Source of the DNA: JAUMWX01 sp023394215
Lineage (GTDB): Bacteria; Bacillota; Clostridia; Tissierellales; Peptoniphilaceae
Direction: 5' to 3' (one strand)
NCBI GenBank assembly: GCA_050313995.1
Contig: JBNPMM010000001.1
Length of the DNA: 64,000 bases
In this document: in pieces, positions 24,873-35,200 of the stretch
How positions within the stretch are numbered: the first letter of the stretch is position 1
Layout: each line of letters starts with the position of its first letter
The notes under the pieces: model-generated
Databases searched by the model: none
Seen by the model: only the letters and a program-made list of their open reading frames with translations
What the model was told of the DNA's origin: nothing
Made by a program: the position numbers and the translations under genes

Positions 24873-26735
24873 CTACTCTTCTTTTTCAAACTCTTCCTTA
24901 GCATCCAAATCCACATTTTTAATTCTGCTGTCATATTTGGCCGCTATTGCCAAGAAATCTTCTTTTCTTAAAGTATCCTTTTCAAGTAAAGCCTTGCTTA
25001 AATCTTCTAAAAATTCCATATTTTCCCTTAAAAGATCCTTAGCTTTTTCATAAGCTTCATTTACTATTCTTCTGATTTCCTCATCTATTTCAACAGCAAG
25101 TTTTTCTGAAACCGACTCCTTACTGTTGTAGTCTCTTCCTAAGAAAACTTCACTATTGCCGCTTCCGTATTGAATTGGGCCAAGTTTATCACTCATACCG
25201 TATCTTGTAACCATAGCTCTGGCAATATTTGTAGCCCTCTCTATGTCATTTGAGGCCCCTGTCGATATATCATCCAAAACCAGCGCTTCCGCTGCCCTAC
25301 CGCCAAGCAAAGAGACTATTTCATCTATCATAGCCCTTTTTGTCATATAGGTCCTATCTTCATCAGGTATAAATGACGTAAAACCGCCTGCTGAACCTCT
25401 CGGAATAATTGTTATCATATGGACTGGATCCGTTTCAGGTAGGAAATGGGTAACCACAGCATGCCCGGCTTCGTGATAAGCTGTAAGTTTTCTTTCTTTT
25501 TCTATTACCTTCCTACTCTTCTTCTCTGGTCCCGCCACAACTCTAATCGTAGCCTCTTCAAATATGGCTGCCGTGATTTCAAGCTTATTATTCCTTGCAG
25601 TAAGAAGTGCAGCTTCATTGGTGATATTTTCCAACTCGGCAGGTGAAAAGCCTGAAGTTGTTTTGGCTATATTCTCAAGATCCACATCTTTAGCAAGCTT
25701 CTTATTTTTAGTATGAACCTTAAGAACTTCATACCTTTCTCTTACATCAGGAAGAGAAATTTGTATTCTTCTGTCAAACCTTCCCGGTCTAAGTAGGGCT
25801 TGGTCCAAAATATCCGGTCTATTTGTTGCCGCCATCATTATGATGCCTTCATTTTTTTCAAAACCGTCCATTTCAACTAAAAGTTGATTTAAAGTTTGTT
25901 CTCTTTCGTCGTGGCCGCCTCCAAGACCTGCCCCTCTTTTCCTTCCTACCGCATCTATTTCATCTATAAATATTATGCACGGAGCATTCTTTTTTGCTTC
26001 CTTAAACATATCTCTTACTCTGGAAGCTCCGACACCAACATACATTTCCACAAAATCGGACCCACTTATACTGTAAAAGGGAACTCCGGCTTCTCCTGCT
26101 ACCGCCCTTGAAATATAAGTTTTACCGGTACCCGGAGGTCCTACCAAAAGCACACCGGTCGGTATCCTTGCCCCCTGGTCTATATATTTTGCGGGATTTT
26201 TAAGAAAATCCACTATTTCCTGAAGTTCTTCTTTTTCCTCTTTAAGTCCAGCTACATCTTTAAATGTAATATTATTATTTTTTATCTCATTCATCTTCGC
26301 CCTGCTCCTACCAAAATTACTGGCCTGAGCATTGCTGTTTGCTTGCCTTTGCAGCATAAAAAACCATATAAAGGCAAAGCCTCCCACCATTATCAAAGCC
26401 GGCAGAATAGTAACCAATATGGAATTTCCCTCAACTTTCCTTGCAGAGTAAGCTATCATTCCACTTTCTACCCTGTCCTTAAGATAATTGTCATAAAAAC
26501 TGGTTTGAAATTCAGCCGGAAGCTCGGATTTAAAATAATTTTTATCCTTAAGTTGTCCCTCAAGGCTTGAGCCAACCGTTGTAATACTTAAAACCTTGTC
26601 TTCCTTTATTACCTTAATAAGCTGGTCTACTGAAAGACTTTTCTTTGAACTGAACCCGTCTCCTAAAAAATGCATAAACAAAATTAGGGCAAGTAGTGGG
26701 ATTAAATAAATTAAAATATTTACTCTTTTTTTCAC
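24873..26735 (-). CDS. ftsH: ATP-dependent zinc metalloprotease FtsH
   Basis: A 620-residue membrane-anchored AAA+ protease. Two membrane segments (about 7-24 and 107-127) bracket the extracytoplasmic domain. The AAA module has Walker A GPPGTGKT, Walker B IIFIDEIDA, the SRH (ATNRPDILDQALLRPGRFDR) and pore motif YVGVG. The protease domain has HEAGH and the third zinc-ligand region. The start is GTG at 26735 with AGGAGG before it. It degrades membrane and regulatory proteins. It follows hpt and tilS in the order conserved in Firmicutes. Confidence 0.97.
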   Translation of the reverse strand: MKKRVNILIYLIPLLALILFMHFLGDGFSSKKSLSVDQLIKVIKEDKVLSITTVGSSLEGQLKDKNYFKSELPAEFQTSFYDNYLKDRVESGMIAYSARKVEGNSILVTILPALIMVGGFAFIWFFMLQRQANSNAQASNFGRSRAKMNEIKNNNITFKDVAGLKEEKEELQEIVDFLKNPAKYIDQGARIPTGVLLVGPPGTGKTYISRAVAGEAGVPFYSISGSDFVEMYVGVGASRVRDMFKEAKKNAPCIIFIDEIDAVGRKRGAGLGGGHDEREQTLNQLLVEMDGFEKNEGIIMMAATNRPDILDQALLRPGRFDRRIQISLPDVRERYEVLKVHTKNKKLAKDVDLENIAKTTSGFSPAELENITNEAALLTARNNKLEITAAIFEEATIRVVAGPEKKSRKVIEKERKLTAYHEAGHAVVTHFLPETDPVHMITIIPRGSAGGFTSFIPDEDRTYMTKRAMIDEIVSLLGGRAAEALVLDDISTGASNDIERATNIARAMVTRYGMSDKLGPIQYGSGNSEVFLGRDYNSKESVSEKLAVEIDEEIRRIVNEAYEKAKDLLRENMEFLEDLSKALLEKDTLRKEDFLAIAAKYDSRIKNVDLDAKEEFEKEE

Positions 26736-26743
26736 ACTTCCTC

Positions 26744-27301
26744 CTATTCATAAACCTCTCTTTTTACTATACCTATAAATGGCAGATTACGATATTTTTC
26801 GGCATAATCTATTCCGTAGCCAACAACAAATTCGTCAGGTATTTCAAAGCCGAGATAATCTATATTTACATCTACAAGTCTTCTCTCTCCCTTATTCAAT
26901 AAAGATGCTATCTTAACACTCTTAGCCCCTCTACTTAAAAGACTCGAAACTATATAATTCATCGTATATCCTGTATCAATTATATCTTCAACTATAATTA
27001 CGTGTTTTCCTTCTATATTTTGATCCAAGTCCTTAAGTACTCTCACATCACCTGTCGATGTAGTACCTGAACCGTAACTTGATACGGACATAAAATCAAG
27101 GGCTATAGGCAACTTTAAATTTCTTGCCAAATCCGTTAAAAACATAACCGAACCCTTAAGTATGCCGACCAAAACAACCTGTTCCTCACAATCAGCATAA
27201 TCAAGGTCAATCCTTGCTCCTATCTCCTTAACCTTTTTACTGACTTCTTCACTTGTAATCAATACCCTACCGATCTCAGGTAGGTAGCTTAAATCTTCCA
27301 T
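26744..27301 (-). CDS. hpt: Hypoxanthine phosphoribosyltransferase
   Basis: A 185-residue purine-salvage enzyme converting hypoxanthine or guanine plus PRPP to IMP/GMP. The PRPP-binding motif VIIVEDIIDTGYTM is intact, and the active-site region LVGILKGSVMFLTDLAR and the C-terminal VGYGIDYAEKYRNLPFIG are typical. I use the second of two adjacent ATGs (27301), better spaced from GGAGG; it overlaps the tilS stop (TGATG). The tilS-hpt-ftsH order is conserved in low-GC Gram-positives. Confidence 0.95.
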   Translation of the reverse strand: MEDLSYLPEIGRVLITSEEVSKKVKEIGARIDLDYADCEEQVVLVGILKGSVMFLTDLARNLKLPIALDFMSVSSYGSGTTSTGDVRVLKDLDQNIEGKHVIIVEDIIDTGYTMNYIVSSLLSRGAKSVKIASLLNKGERRLVDVNIDYLGFEIPDEFVVGYGIDYAEKYRNLPFIGIVKREVYE

Positions 27302-28644
27302 CATTCCTCCATAAGTATCTTAATATATTTGTTATCTCTCATATCCTGTCTGTTTTTATATAGGTCTGCAACCATAAGTATTTGATCATCTACCTCTATT
27401 ATAGGTAAAAAATCCCGCTTGTACAGGTCTACCTTTTTGTTAATCAGAAAATCCTTAAGCTTTACAGAGCGACCTTTCAAATGAATCCGGTCCCCCTTAA
27501 GTCTCTTTCTGATTTTGATCTTGCCAAGTTTTTCCATAGGGATATAAAGAGCAGACTCATCTTCTTTAAAATCACTCTCTTCAATTCTTATTTTATACCC
27601 GTTAAACTCATAAAAACCTTCACTCTTATCAATTATAAAATCCTTATCCAAATCATTGGCAAATATACTTGAAATAACAAAGTTATCGAAAGAATTATAG
27701 CATATTGTCCCATTTATTGTCATGGAATTAGCACTTCTGCCCTTCAAAACTTTTAAGAATTCATCAAAATGAACTTTTTCATAAGAATCAAGGCTATCAT
27801 GCAGCTTTTCAATACAAAATCTCATAATAGCAATTTGCTCATTTTCCTCATAATGCAAAAGATTTTTTTTTGAAAAAATAAAGCTGTGTTTATCCTCTTT
27901 TATAAGACTTCGCCCTATGAGATCTCCTATATATTTTTCACTCAACTTCACCTCTCCAAGCGCCAAATTACCAAGTCTTACAAGGGCTTCTTTGAAGTTG
28001 ATATTGTAATCTTTCTCTATTTTCGGGATTAGAATATTTCTTATCCTGTTTCTTGTATAATCATTTTCAAAATTACTCGTATCTTGCCTGAATGCCAGTT
28101 TTTCATCCCTGACATAGGACTCAATCTCCCTTCTGAAAAATCCCAAAAGGGGTCTTATTATATTATCTTTTTTGGGTGAAATCCCGCAAAGTCCTCTTAT
28201 ACCGGTTCCTCTTATAATTCTCATTAATACGGTTTCAGCCTGATCATCCATATTGTGAGCAAGGGCAATTTTCCATAAACTGGCATCTTCCTTTTTACCT
28301 ATAATCGAATTAAAAAAATCAAATCTCAATTTTCTACCAGCTTCTTCTTTGGAAATTTTCATCTCTTTCGCATAAGCGTTCATATCTTTTGATAAGCCAT
28401 GAAAAACTATGGTATTTTCAAGACATAACTTTCTCACAAAGTCCAAGTCTCCAGCCGCATCGTCACCTCTTACCATATGGTTAAGGTGGGCAACCTCTAT
28501 CTCAAGATTATACTCATCCCTTATTTTTAAAAATAAATCAAACAGGGTAACTGAGTCTTTTCCCCCAGATACCCCGATTAAAATCTTGTCATTTTGACAA
28601 ATAAGCTTATTTTCTTCGATATATGCCCTAAACTTATTAATCAT
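27301..28644 (-). CDS. tilS: tRNA(Ile)-lysidine synthetase
   Basis: A 447-residue PP-loop ATPase that converts the wobble C34 of tRNA-Ile(CAU) to lysidine so that it reads AUA. The PP-loop SGGKDS is at about residues 27-32. HNMDDQAETVLMRIIRGTGIRGL and RPLLGFFRREIESYV follow in the N-domain, and a C-terminal TilS domain (KIRKRLKGDRIHLKGRSVKLKDFLINKK) is complete. The ATG at 28644 is preferred over the in-frame GTG at 28653 because AAGG is well spaced from it. Frequent AUA codons in this window fit the need for the enzyme. Confidence 0.95.
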   Translation of the reverse strand: MINKFRAYIEENKLICQNDKILIGVSGGKDSVTLFDLFLKIRDEYNLEIEVAHLNHMVRGDDAAGDLDFVRKLCLENTIVFHGLSKDMNAYAKEMKISKEEAGRKLRFDFFNSIIGKKEDASLWKIALAHNMDDQAETVLMRIIRGTGIRGLCGISPKKDNIIRPLLGFFRREIESYVRDEKLAFRQDTSNFENDYTRNRIRNILIPKIEKDYNINFKEALVRLGNLALGEVKLSEKYIGDLIGRSLIKEDKHSFIFSKKNLLHYEENEQIAIMRFCIEKLHDSLDSYEKVHFDEFLKVLKGRSANSMTINGTICYNSFDNFVISSIFANDLDKDFIIDKSEGFYEFNGYKIRIEESDFKEDESALYIPMEKLGKIKIRKRLKGDRIHLKGRSVKLKDFLINKKVDLYKRDFLPIIEVDDQILMVADLYKNRQDMRDNKYIKILMEE

Positions 28645-28957
28645 TCTTTGCACCTTTACCGTTTACATAAACTTTCTCATTCGGCTTTATCATCCCCAGA
28701 TCTTCTCTGGCTTTTTTTTCAATATAATCCAAAGAATTTACCTCTTGTATTTCATTTGTAAGGTCCTTGATTTTTCCTTCAAGTTCCTTTTGATCATATA
28801 CAACTTCCTGGTATCTTTCATTAAGTTTTGCTAAAACCGACTTTTGCCTGATATACATATATACCAGAACTATCGTAAGCAGGCTTAGAAATATCACGAG
28901 CATAGCCTGAGGATTTATTCTGTTTTTCTTAACTTTCTTAAGCTTTTTGTCCTTCAT
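28637..28957 (-). CDS. divIC: Septum formation initiator family protein (DivIC/FtsB)
   Basis: A 106-residue bitopic protein: basic cytoplasmic N-terminus, one membrane segment (about 17-36), a coiled coil (VLAKLNERYQEVVYDQKELEGKI) and the family's YIEKKAREDLGMIKPNEKVYV end. It is found between the RqcP/YabO gene and tilS, the usual locus of divIC in Firmicutes. It should pair with the FtsL at 8540-9022 in the divisome. Confidence 0.9.
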   Translation of the reverse strand: MKDKKLKKVKKNRINPQAMLVIFLSLLTIVLVYMYIRQKSVLAKLNERYQEVVYDQKELEGKIKDLTNEIQEVNSLDYIEKKAREDLGMIKPNEKVYVNGKGAKND

Positions 28958-28958
28958 G

Positions 28959-29204
28959 CTACTCCTCTAAAATCTTAAACATCTGACTTGCCTGATCTTT
29001 AAAAGATGTTTCCTTAAGTTCCAAAACCTCTATCTTACTGGTTTTTTCTCCAAAACGAATCTCTATAATATCATGCTCCTTTACATCGTAGCCTGCTTTA
29101 ATCACCTTTCCGTTTACACTTACTCTTCCGAAATCACAAGCCTCTTTGGCTACTGTCCTTCTTTTTATAAGTCTGGAATTTTTTAAAAATTTATCTATTC
29201 TCAT
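28959..29204 (-). CDS. rqcP: S4-domain RNA-binding protein RqcP (YabO/Hsp15-like)
   Basis: An 81-residue single S4 domain (MRIDKFLKNSRLIKRRTVAK...GRVSVNGKVIKAGYDVKEHDIIEI). In Bacillus this protein works with RqcH in ribosome-associated quality control, stabilising peptidyl-tRNA during alanine tailing. Good AGGAATT-type ribosome site; first gene of the divIC-tilS-hpt-ftsH operon, with its own promoter after pyrE. Confidence 0.93.
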   Translation of the reverse strand: MRIDKFLKNSRLIKRRTVAKEACDFGRVSVNGKVIKAGYDVKEHDIIEIRFGEKTSKIEVLELKETSFKDQASQMFKILEE

Positions 29205-29222
29205 AATTCCTCCGTACTTATA

Positions 29223-29251
29223 ATTATAACATTTCTTTGTAAACTTAGTAA
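29223..29251 (-). promoter_or_regulatory. Promoter of the rqcP-ftsH operon
   Basis: TTACTA (29246-29251) and TGTTATAAT (TATAAT at 29223-29228) with 17 bp spacing on the minus strand. The -10 is perfect and extended. Confidence 0.6.
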
Positions 29252-29268
29252 TTTTTATTTTTTAAATT

Positions 29269-29946
29269 TTACTTAACCCCATATTCTAAAAAATAAGCTT
29301 CAAGTTTATCCGAAATTTCCTTATCCAAAACATAATCTCCATCATAGTCGGGACCTTTAAGATAAGCTATAATTTCTTCTACATTCACTATGGAAAAAGT
29401 CTCTATACCATAATCTTCTCTTATGGAATCAAGCGCTGTTTTATCCCTGACCTTTCCATATTCTCTTCTGTCAACGGAAACAAGCATACCCTTTACGCTA
29501 ACGTCCTTATCCCTTGTTATTATAGGAAAGGTTTCATCAATAGATTTACCCGATGTTGTTACATCCTCAATTATTACTACCCTGGATTTTCCCTCAATCT
29601 TTTCTCCTAAAAATATGCCTACATCTCCATGGTCCTTGACTTCTTTCCTGTTGGAAGAAAATTTTACTTCCTTACCGTAAAGATCAAAAATGGCGACTGC
29701 CGTAGCTGCTGCAAGAGGAATCCCCTTATAGGCCGGTCCGAATATAATATCAAAATCAAGTCCTATATTTTCATGTATAGCTCTTGCGTAATATTGAGAC
29801 AGTTCCTTTAATTCCCTTCCGCTTGTAAATGAACCTATATTAAGGAAAAATGGCGACTTTCTTCCACTTTTAAGGGTAAAGTCCCCAAACTTAAGGGCCT
29901 TGGTTTCCAGCAAAAATTTGATAAATTCCTTCTTATACTCTTTCAT
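29269..29946 (-). CDS. pyrE: Orotate phosphoribosyltransferase
   Basis: A 225-residue enzyme converting orotate plus PRPP to OMP. The PRPP loop VVIIEDVTTSGKSIDE is clear, along with LKSGRKSPFFLNIG and FGPAYKGIPLAAA of the clostridial-type PyrE group. It overlaps pyrF by 4 bp (ATGA) and is the last gene of the pyr operon. No strong terminator follows; the next operon has its own promoter. Confidence 0.95.
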   Translation of the reverse strand: MKEYKKEFIKFLLETKALKFGDFTLKSGRKSPFFLNIGSFTSGRELKELSQYYARAIHENIGLDFDIIFGPAYKGIPLAAATAVAIFDLYGKEVKFSSNRKEVKDHGDVGIFLGEKIEGKSRVVIIEDVTTSGKSIDETFPIITRDKDVSVKGMLVSVDRREYGKVRDKTALDSIREDYGIETFSIVNVEEIIAYLKGPDYDGDYVLDKEISDKLEAYFLEYGVK

Positions 29947-30644
29947 CTATCCCCCATAATTTCTTCTATTTCAAAATAAGTTTCTGTCGGATTTTCACTT
30001 TTAGTAATGGACCTGCCCACAACTATATAGTCGCATCCCTCTTCTTTTGCAAACTTGGGAGTTGCTACTCTTTTTTGATCATCATGACTGTCTTCCTCAA
30101 GCCTTATGCCGGGTGTCACTGTAATAAAATTTGAATCTACTTTTTCATGTATAAGTTTTGACTCATAAACTGAGCAAACCACACCGTCCAAGCCTGCTTT
30201 TTTAGCATTTTTAGCATACTCTACAACAGTATCCTCAAGCCTTCCACCTATTAAAAGCTCTTCATTCATCATTTCTTGGGAGGTGCTGGTAAGTTGGGTA
30301 ACAGCTATACAAAGAGGACGCTTATCACTCAGCTTTCCCTCTTCCAAACCGACTATGGCAGCCTCCATCATTTTTATTCCCCCTGCCGCATGAAGATTTA
30401 CTATATCTACTCCTAATTTAGCTAAATTTTTCATGGCATTTTTCACTGTATTCGGTATATCATGCAATTTCAAGTCTAAAAATATATTATGACCCCTATC
30501 TTTTATAAGCTTTAATATATCCAAACCTTCAGCATAAACAAGCTCCATACCGACTTTCACAAATATGGGTTTATCAAATTTATCCAAAAATTCTACAACT
30601 TGATTTTTACTTGAAAAATCAAGGGCAACTATGGTCCTATTCAT
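29943..30644 (-). CDS. pyrF: Orotidine 5'-phosphate decarboxylase
   Basis: A 233-residue TIM-barrel enzyme of the last step to UMP. The catalytic Asp-Lys-Asp block is DLKLHDIPNTV. The N-terminus IVALDFSS and the C-terminal PGIRLEEDSHDDQKRVATP and VVGRSIT complete the signature. The ATG at 30644 has AGGAGG five bases upstream; the GTG at 30650 overlaps that site and is rejected. It overlaps pyrD by 8 bp. Confidence 0.96.
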   Translation of the reverse strand: MNRTIVALDFSSKNQVVEFLDKFDKPIFVKVGMELVYAEGLDILKLIKDRGHNIFLDLKLHDIPNTVKNAMKNLAKLGVDIVNLHAAGGIKMMEAAIVGLEEGKLSDKRPLCIAVTQLTSTSQEMMNEELLIGGRLEDTVVEYAKNAKKAGLDGVVCSVYESKLIHEKVDSNFITVTPGIRLEEDSHDDQKRVATPKFAKEEGCDYIVVGRSITKSENPTETYFEIEEIMGDR

Positions 30645-31545
30645 GAGCACCTCCTATAATATCCTTAATATAAGAAAATCCGTATTTTTCCATAACCGAT
30701 GGCAACTGATTTATTATATCCCTACAGGCATAGGGATTCACAAAATTATACATACCTACTTGAACGGCTGAAGCCCCTGCAAGCATAAACTCTATGACAT
30801 CCTCCGGTGAACTTATCCCGCCGACTCCTATAATAGGTATATTTACCGCTTCATATACCTTATACAACATTGCTATTGCTATAGGCTTTATCGCAGGTCC
30901 TGAAAGACCTCCAGTTTTATTTGCAAGTAGAGGTTTTCTGCTATTTAAATCTATATTCATACCGACCAAGGTATTTATCATAACAATACCATCCGCTCCG
31001 GCACTTTCCACTGCCTTTGCTATCTCAACTATGTCGGTAACATTGGGAGAAAGTTTTACATAAAGAGGTTTCTTTGCAGCAGCCTTAGCCATACTCGTTA
31101 TCCTGTATGCCAAGTCGGGCCTAACACCCAAACCTATACCCCCGTGCTTAACGTTCGGACAGGATATATTCAATTCAAAGGCATCCACCCTATCAATATC
31201 GTTTAATCTTTTTATTACCTCTATATATTCTTCCTCATTGCTTCCTGCTATATTTGCTAAGATCTTTGTATTATACTTTTCAAGAAAGGGAAGTTCGTTT
31301 TTGATAATTTTATCAACTCCGGGATTTTGAAGCCCTATGGCATTTAACATTCCCGAAGGAGTCTCTCCCACTCTTGGAAGAGGATTTCCGAATCTTGGGT
31401 TTAGGGTAGCTGATTTTATAGCTATCCCGCCTAAGATATTAAGGTCGTAAAGATCTGCATACTCTCTGCCGAACCCGAAACATCCCGAAGCCGGCATAAC
31501 CGGATTTTTCATATCAAGTCCCGGCAAATTTACTGATAAATCCAT
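30637..31545 (-). CDS. pyrD: Dihydroorotate dehydrogenase, catalytic subunit (class 1B)
   Basis: A 302-residue FMN enzyme. The class 1 catalytic cysteine lies in ELNISCPNVKHGG, and GCFGFGREYADL, LSPNVTDI and IIGVGGISSPEDVIEF are typical of NAD-linked PyrDB. Class 1B works with the PyrK electron-transfer subunit, encoded immediately upstream with a one-base overlap, so electrons go to NAD+ rather than quinone or fumarate. This suits an anaerobe. Confidence 0.96.
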   Translation of the reverse strand: MDLSVNLPGLDMKNPVMPASGCFGFGREYADLYDLNILGGIAIKSATLNPRFGNPLPRVGETPSGMLNAIGLQNPGVDKIIKNELPFLEKYNTKILANIAGSNEEEYIEVIKRLNDIDRVDAFELNISCPNVKHGGIGLGVRPDLAYRITSMAKAAAKKPLYVKLSPNVTDIVEIAKAVESAGADGIVMINTLVGMNIDLNSRKPLLANKTGGLSGPAIKPIAIAMLYKVYEAVNIPIIGVGGISSPEDVIEFMLAGASAVQVGMYNFVNPYACRDIINQLPSVMEKYGFSYIKDIIGGAHE

Positions 31546-32282
31546 TATATCACCCTACCGATTTCAAAAACCGGCCCTTCTTTACATATTCTGTAATACA
31601 ATTTGTCATCTTCCCTGTCTTTACAAACACATGCCATACAAGCCCCAAGACCGCATGCCATCCTCGCTTCCTTTGAAATATATCCCCTTGTAAAATTTTT
31701 TTCAACCGCTTCGAGCATTTTAATCGGACCGCAAGCATAAATCAAACCTTGCAAGTTTTTTTCCTCTGCAAGCTCTACAGCATTACCCCTGTAACCGTAG
31801 GAACCGTCCATAGTTGCTATGTAAATTTCAGCTCCCAGAGATTTGAATTCTTCCTCGTAAAAAACCGATTCCTTATCGTTAAAGCCCAGAACTACACTTA
31901 CTTTTTTCTCCATTTTTCTATACTGCTTAGCTATTTCATATAGGGGCGGGACTCCTATCCCGCCTCCTATCAGCAAAATTTCTTTCTCATCTTCATCTAC
32001 CGGAAACCCATTTCCAAGGGGTCCAAAAGCATCAAGACTGTCATCAGATTTTAGTTTAGACATGGCTTCCGTACCCCTGCCTACTACCTTGTAAATAAGG
32101 GTGTAATGATCTTTACTTATATCGCATATACTTATAGGACGAGCCAAACTTAAGCCCTTAACTCTTATGTTGACAAATTGCCCAGGTTTCATTTCCTCTG
32201 TAAGCTTTGATTTTACCTTCATCCTATAGGTATCTTTTGCTATTAATATATTTTCTTCTATTAATCCTACATCTTCCTTCAT
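31545..32282 (-). CDS. pyrK: Dihydroorotate dehydrogenase electron-transfer subunit
   Basis: A 245-residue ferredoxin-reductase-type flavoprotein. FAD-binding RPISICDIS and NAD-binding LLIGGGIGVPPLYEIA are present. The C-terminal [2Fe-2S] cluster motif has four cysteines (CGLGACMACVC then C after 12 residues). It passes electrons from PyrD to NAD+. It lies one base after carB and overlaps pyrD by one base. Confidence 0.96.
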   Translation of the reverse strand: MKEDVGLIEENILIAKDTYRMKVKSKLTEEMKPGQFVNIRVKGLSLARPISICDISKDHYTLIYKVVGRGTEAMSKLKSDDSLDAFGPLGNGFPVDEDEKEILLIGGGIGVPPLYEIAKQYRKMEKKVSVVLGFNDKESVFYEEEFKSLGAEIYIATMDGSYGYRGNAVELAEEKNLQGLIYACGPIKMLEAVEKNFTRGYISKEARMACGLGACMACVCKDREDDKLYYRICKEGPVFEIGRVI

Positions 32283-32283
32283 G

Positions 32284-35200
32284 CTATATTCCGCCTCCCA
32301 TAGCTCTTAGACTGAAAGCTTGAGATTCCAAAACCTTAACTATTGCATCAGCAGTATCCAAAGACGTAAAGCACGGCATATTATTTTCAGCAGAAACCCT
32401 TCTTATTAAGAAACCGTCCTTAGCGGAATCCGAATCCTGTGATATGGTATTTATTACATAATTTACCTTTCCCTTAATTATTATATCAAGTACATCCATG
32501 CCCTTATCGTCTTCGGCGGTTATTCTTGAAACTTCTTGAGTTTCCAAACCCTTATCGGAAAAATAATCATGAGTTCCCTTGGTAGTATAAATACCGTAAC
32601 CTATATTCTTAAACCTTTGAGCAAGCTCCAAGGCCTCTTTTTTGTCGCTGTCGGCAACTGTCATTAAAACGGATCCATAAGTCGGTATCTTTATTCCGCT
32701 TGATATCATTGCCTTATAAAGGGCCTTTTCGAGAGTCACATCTCCCCCAAGCACTTCACCAGTTGACTTCATTTCAGGGCCCAAAGTAGTGTCTACCGAC
32801 CTTAACTTGGCAAATGAAAATACGGGTGCCTTTACATAAATTCTCTCTTCCTCTTTCAAAAGATAGGTACCATATCCTTGCTCCCTTAGTCCTTGCCCCA
32901 TTGTTACCTTGCTTGCTATATCCGCCATATGAATACCTGTAACCTTTGAAAGAAAAGGTATTGTTCTTGAAGATCTTGGATTGACTTCCAAAACATATAC
33001 TTCTTCATCTTCTCTGCTTACTATAAACTGTATATTGAACAAGCCTATGAAATTAAATCCTCTACCGATTTTCACTGCATATTCGACTATTTTATCCTTA
33101 ACCCTTTGACTTAGAGTTTGGCTCGGATAAACGGAAATTGAATCCCCTGAATGGACACCAGCTCTTTCTATATGTTCCATAATACCCGGTATAAGCACGT
33201 CCTTGCCGTCACTTATAGCATCTATTTCCACTTCCTTACCAACTATATATTTGTCAACCAATATCGGAGAATCGTGGCTTATTTCCTTTATTGCCCCCTT
33301 CATATATTTTACAAGATCGCTGTCATTATGAACTATTTCCATAGCTCTTCCACCCAATACGTAAGAAGGTCTTAAAAGAACAGGGTAACCTATTTCTCTT
33401 GCTATATTTAGAGCTTCCTCTGTTGTAAATGCAGTATTCCCTACAGGTTGCTTAATATCAAGTTCTTTAAGCATCATTTCAAACTTATGCCTGTCCTCAG
33501 CCTTATCTATGTTTTCAAGCGATGTCCCAAGTATATTTACTCCTCTTTCCACCAGCTTGCTCACAAGATTTATAGCTGTTTGTCCGCCAAACTGCACTAT
33601 TACTCCAAGCGGATCTTCCAAATCTATAACATGCATTACATCTTCTATTGTCAACGGTTCAAAATATAACTTGTCTGAAATTGAGAAGTCGGTTGATACG
33701 GTTTCCGGATTATTATTTATTACTATGGCTTCATAGCCCATCTCTCTAAGGGTTTTTACACAGTGTACGGTTGAATAATCAAACTCAACCCCCTGTCCTA
33801 TTCTTATAGGTCCTGAACCCAATACTATAACCCTCTTTTTATCACTTCTTATACTTTCATTTTGTCCCAAATAACTTGAGTAAAAATAAGGGGTTGTACT
33901 GTCATATTCTCCTGAACAGGTATCTACAATCTTAAATACCGGCACTATAGAATTTTCTTTTCTCAGATCATATATTTCTTTTTCTGTCATTCCCCACTGT
34001 CTTCCTATATAGGAATCTGAGAATCCATATTTTTTAACCTTCCTTAATACTTCCAAGTCTCCTTTATTAGCCTTGACTTCCTCTTCTAAAAAATAGATAT
34101 GTTTTAGTTTTTCAAGGAAGAATCTGTCTATCTTTGTAACCTCATATATCTTATCAAGATCGCAACCCTTCCTGATAAGCTTCATAATAGTAAACAATCT
34201 TTCATCGTCCCGATTTCTCATCTTATCTATAAGGGCATCCATATCTTCCGGCAAATCTTCAATCTCTATATGGTCAACCTTAAGCTCTATAGATCTTATG
34301 GATTTCAGCAAACCCTCTTCAAAATTTCTGCCTATGGACATTACTTCTCCGGTAGCCTTCATTTGAGTACCCAACCTCCTGTCGGCTGTTTGAAACTTGT
34401 CAAAAGGAAATCTCGGAAGCTTGGTTACTATATAATCTACACTCGGTTCGGTACATGCATAATTTGTATTGGTAACAGGATTTATTATTTCATCCAAGCA
34501 AAGCCCTACAGCTGTCTTTGCGGCTATTTTAGCTATAGGAAAACCCGTAGCCTTGCTGGCAAGGGCTGAAGATCTTGAAACCCTCGGATTTACTTCTATT
34601 ACATAATATTCTAAAGAATTAGGCTCAAGAGCAAGTTGAACATTACATCCTCCGTTGATATCAAGAGCCGAAACTATCTTCTTTGCAACATTTGCAAGCA
34701 TAGAATTTTCGTACTCGGTTAGGGTTTGACTTGGAGCAACTACTATAGAATCCCCTGTATGAATACCGACAGGATCAACATTCTCCATACTGCATACTAT
34801 TATTGTAGTATCTTTATTGTCCCTCATTACCTCAAATTCTATTTCCTTATATCCGGCTATTGATTTTTCTATCAAACATTGGTTTACTGGAGAAAGCTTC
34901 AAACCATTTTTGGCTATATCGCTCAATTCTTCATCGTCTCTTGCAAAACCTCCTCCGGTTCCCCCTAAAGTAAAGGCCGGTCTTACTACTACAGGGTAGC
35001 CTATGGTATTGGCAAAACTTAGGGCATCTTCAACACTGTGAACAATGGTTGATTCAGGTACAGGTTGTCCCAACTCAAGCATAAGATTCTTAAACTTTTC
35101 CCTATCCTCAGCCTTTTCTATGGCATCAAGCTTCGTTCCCAAAACTTCCACATTATTGGCTTCCAGCACCCCTGCATTTGCAAGTTCCACAACCATATTA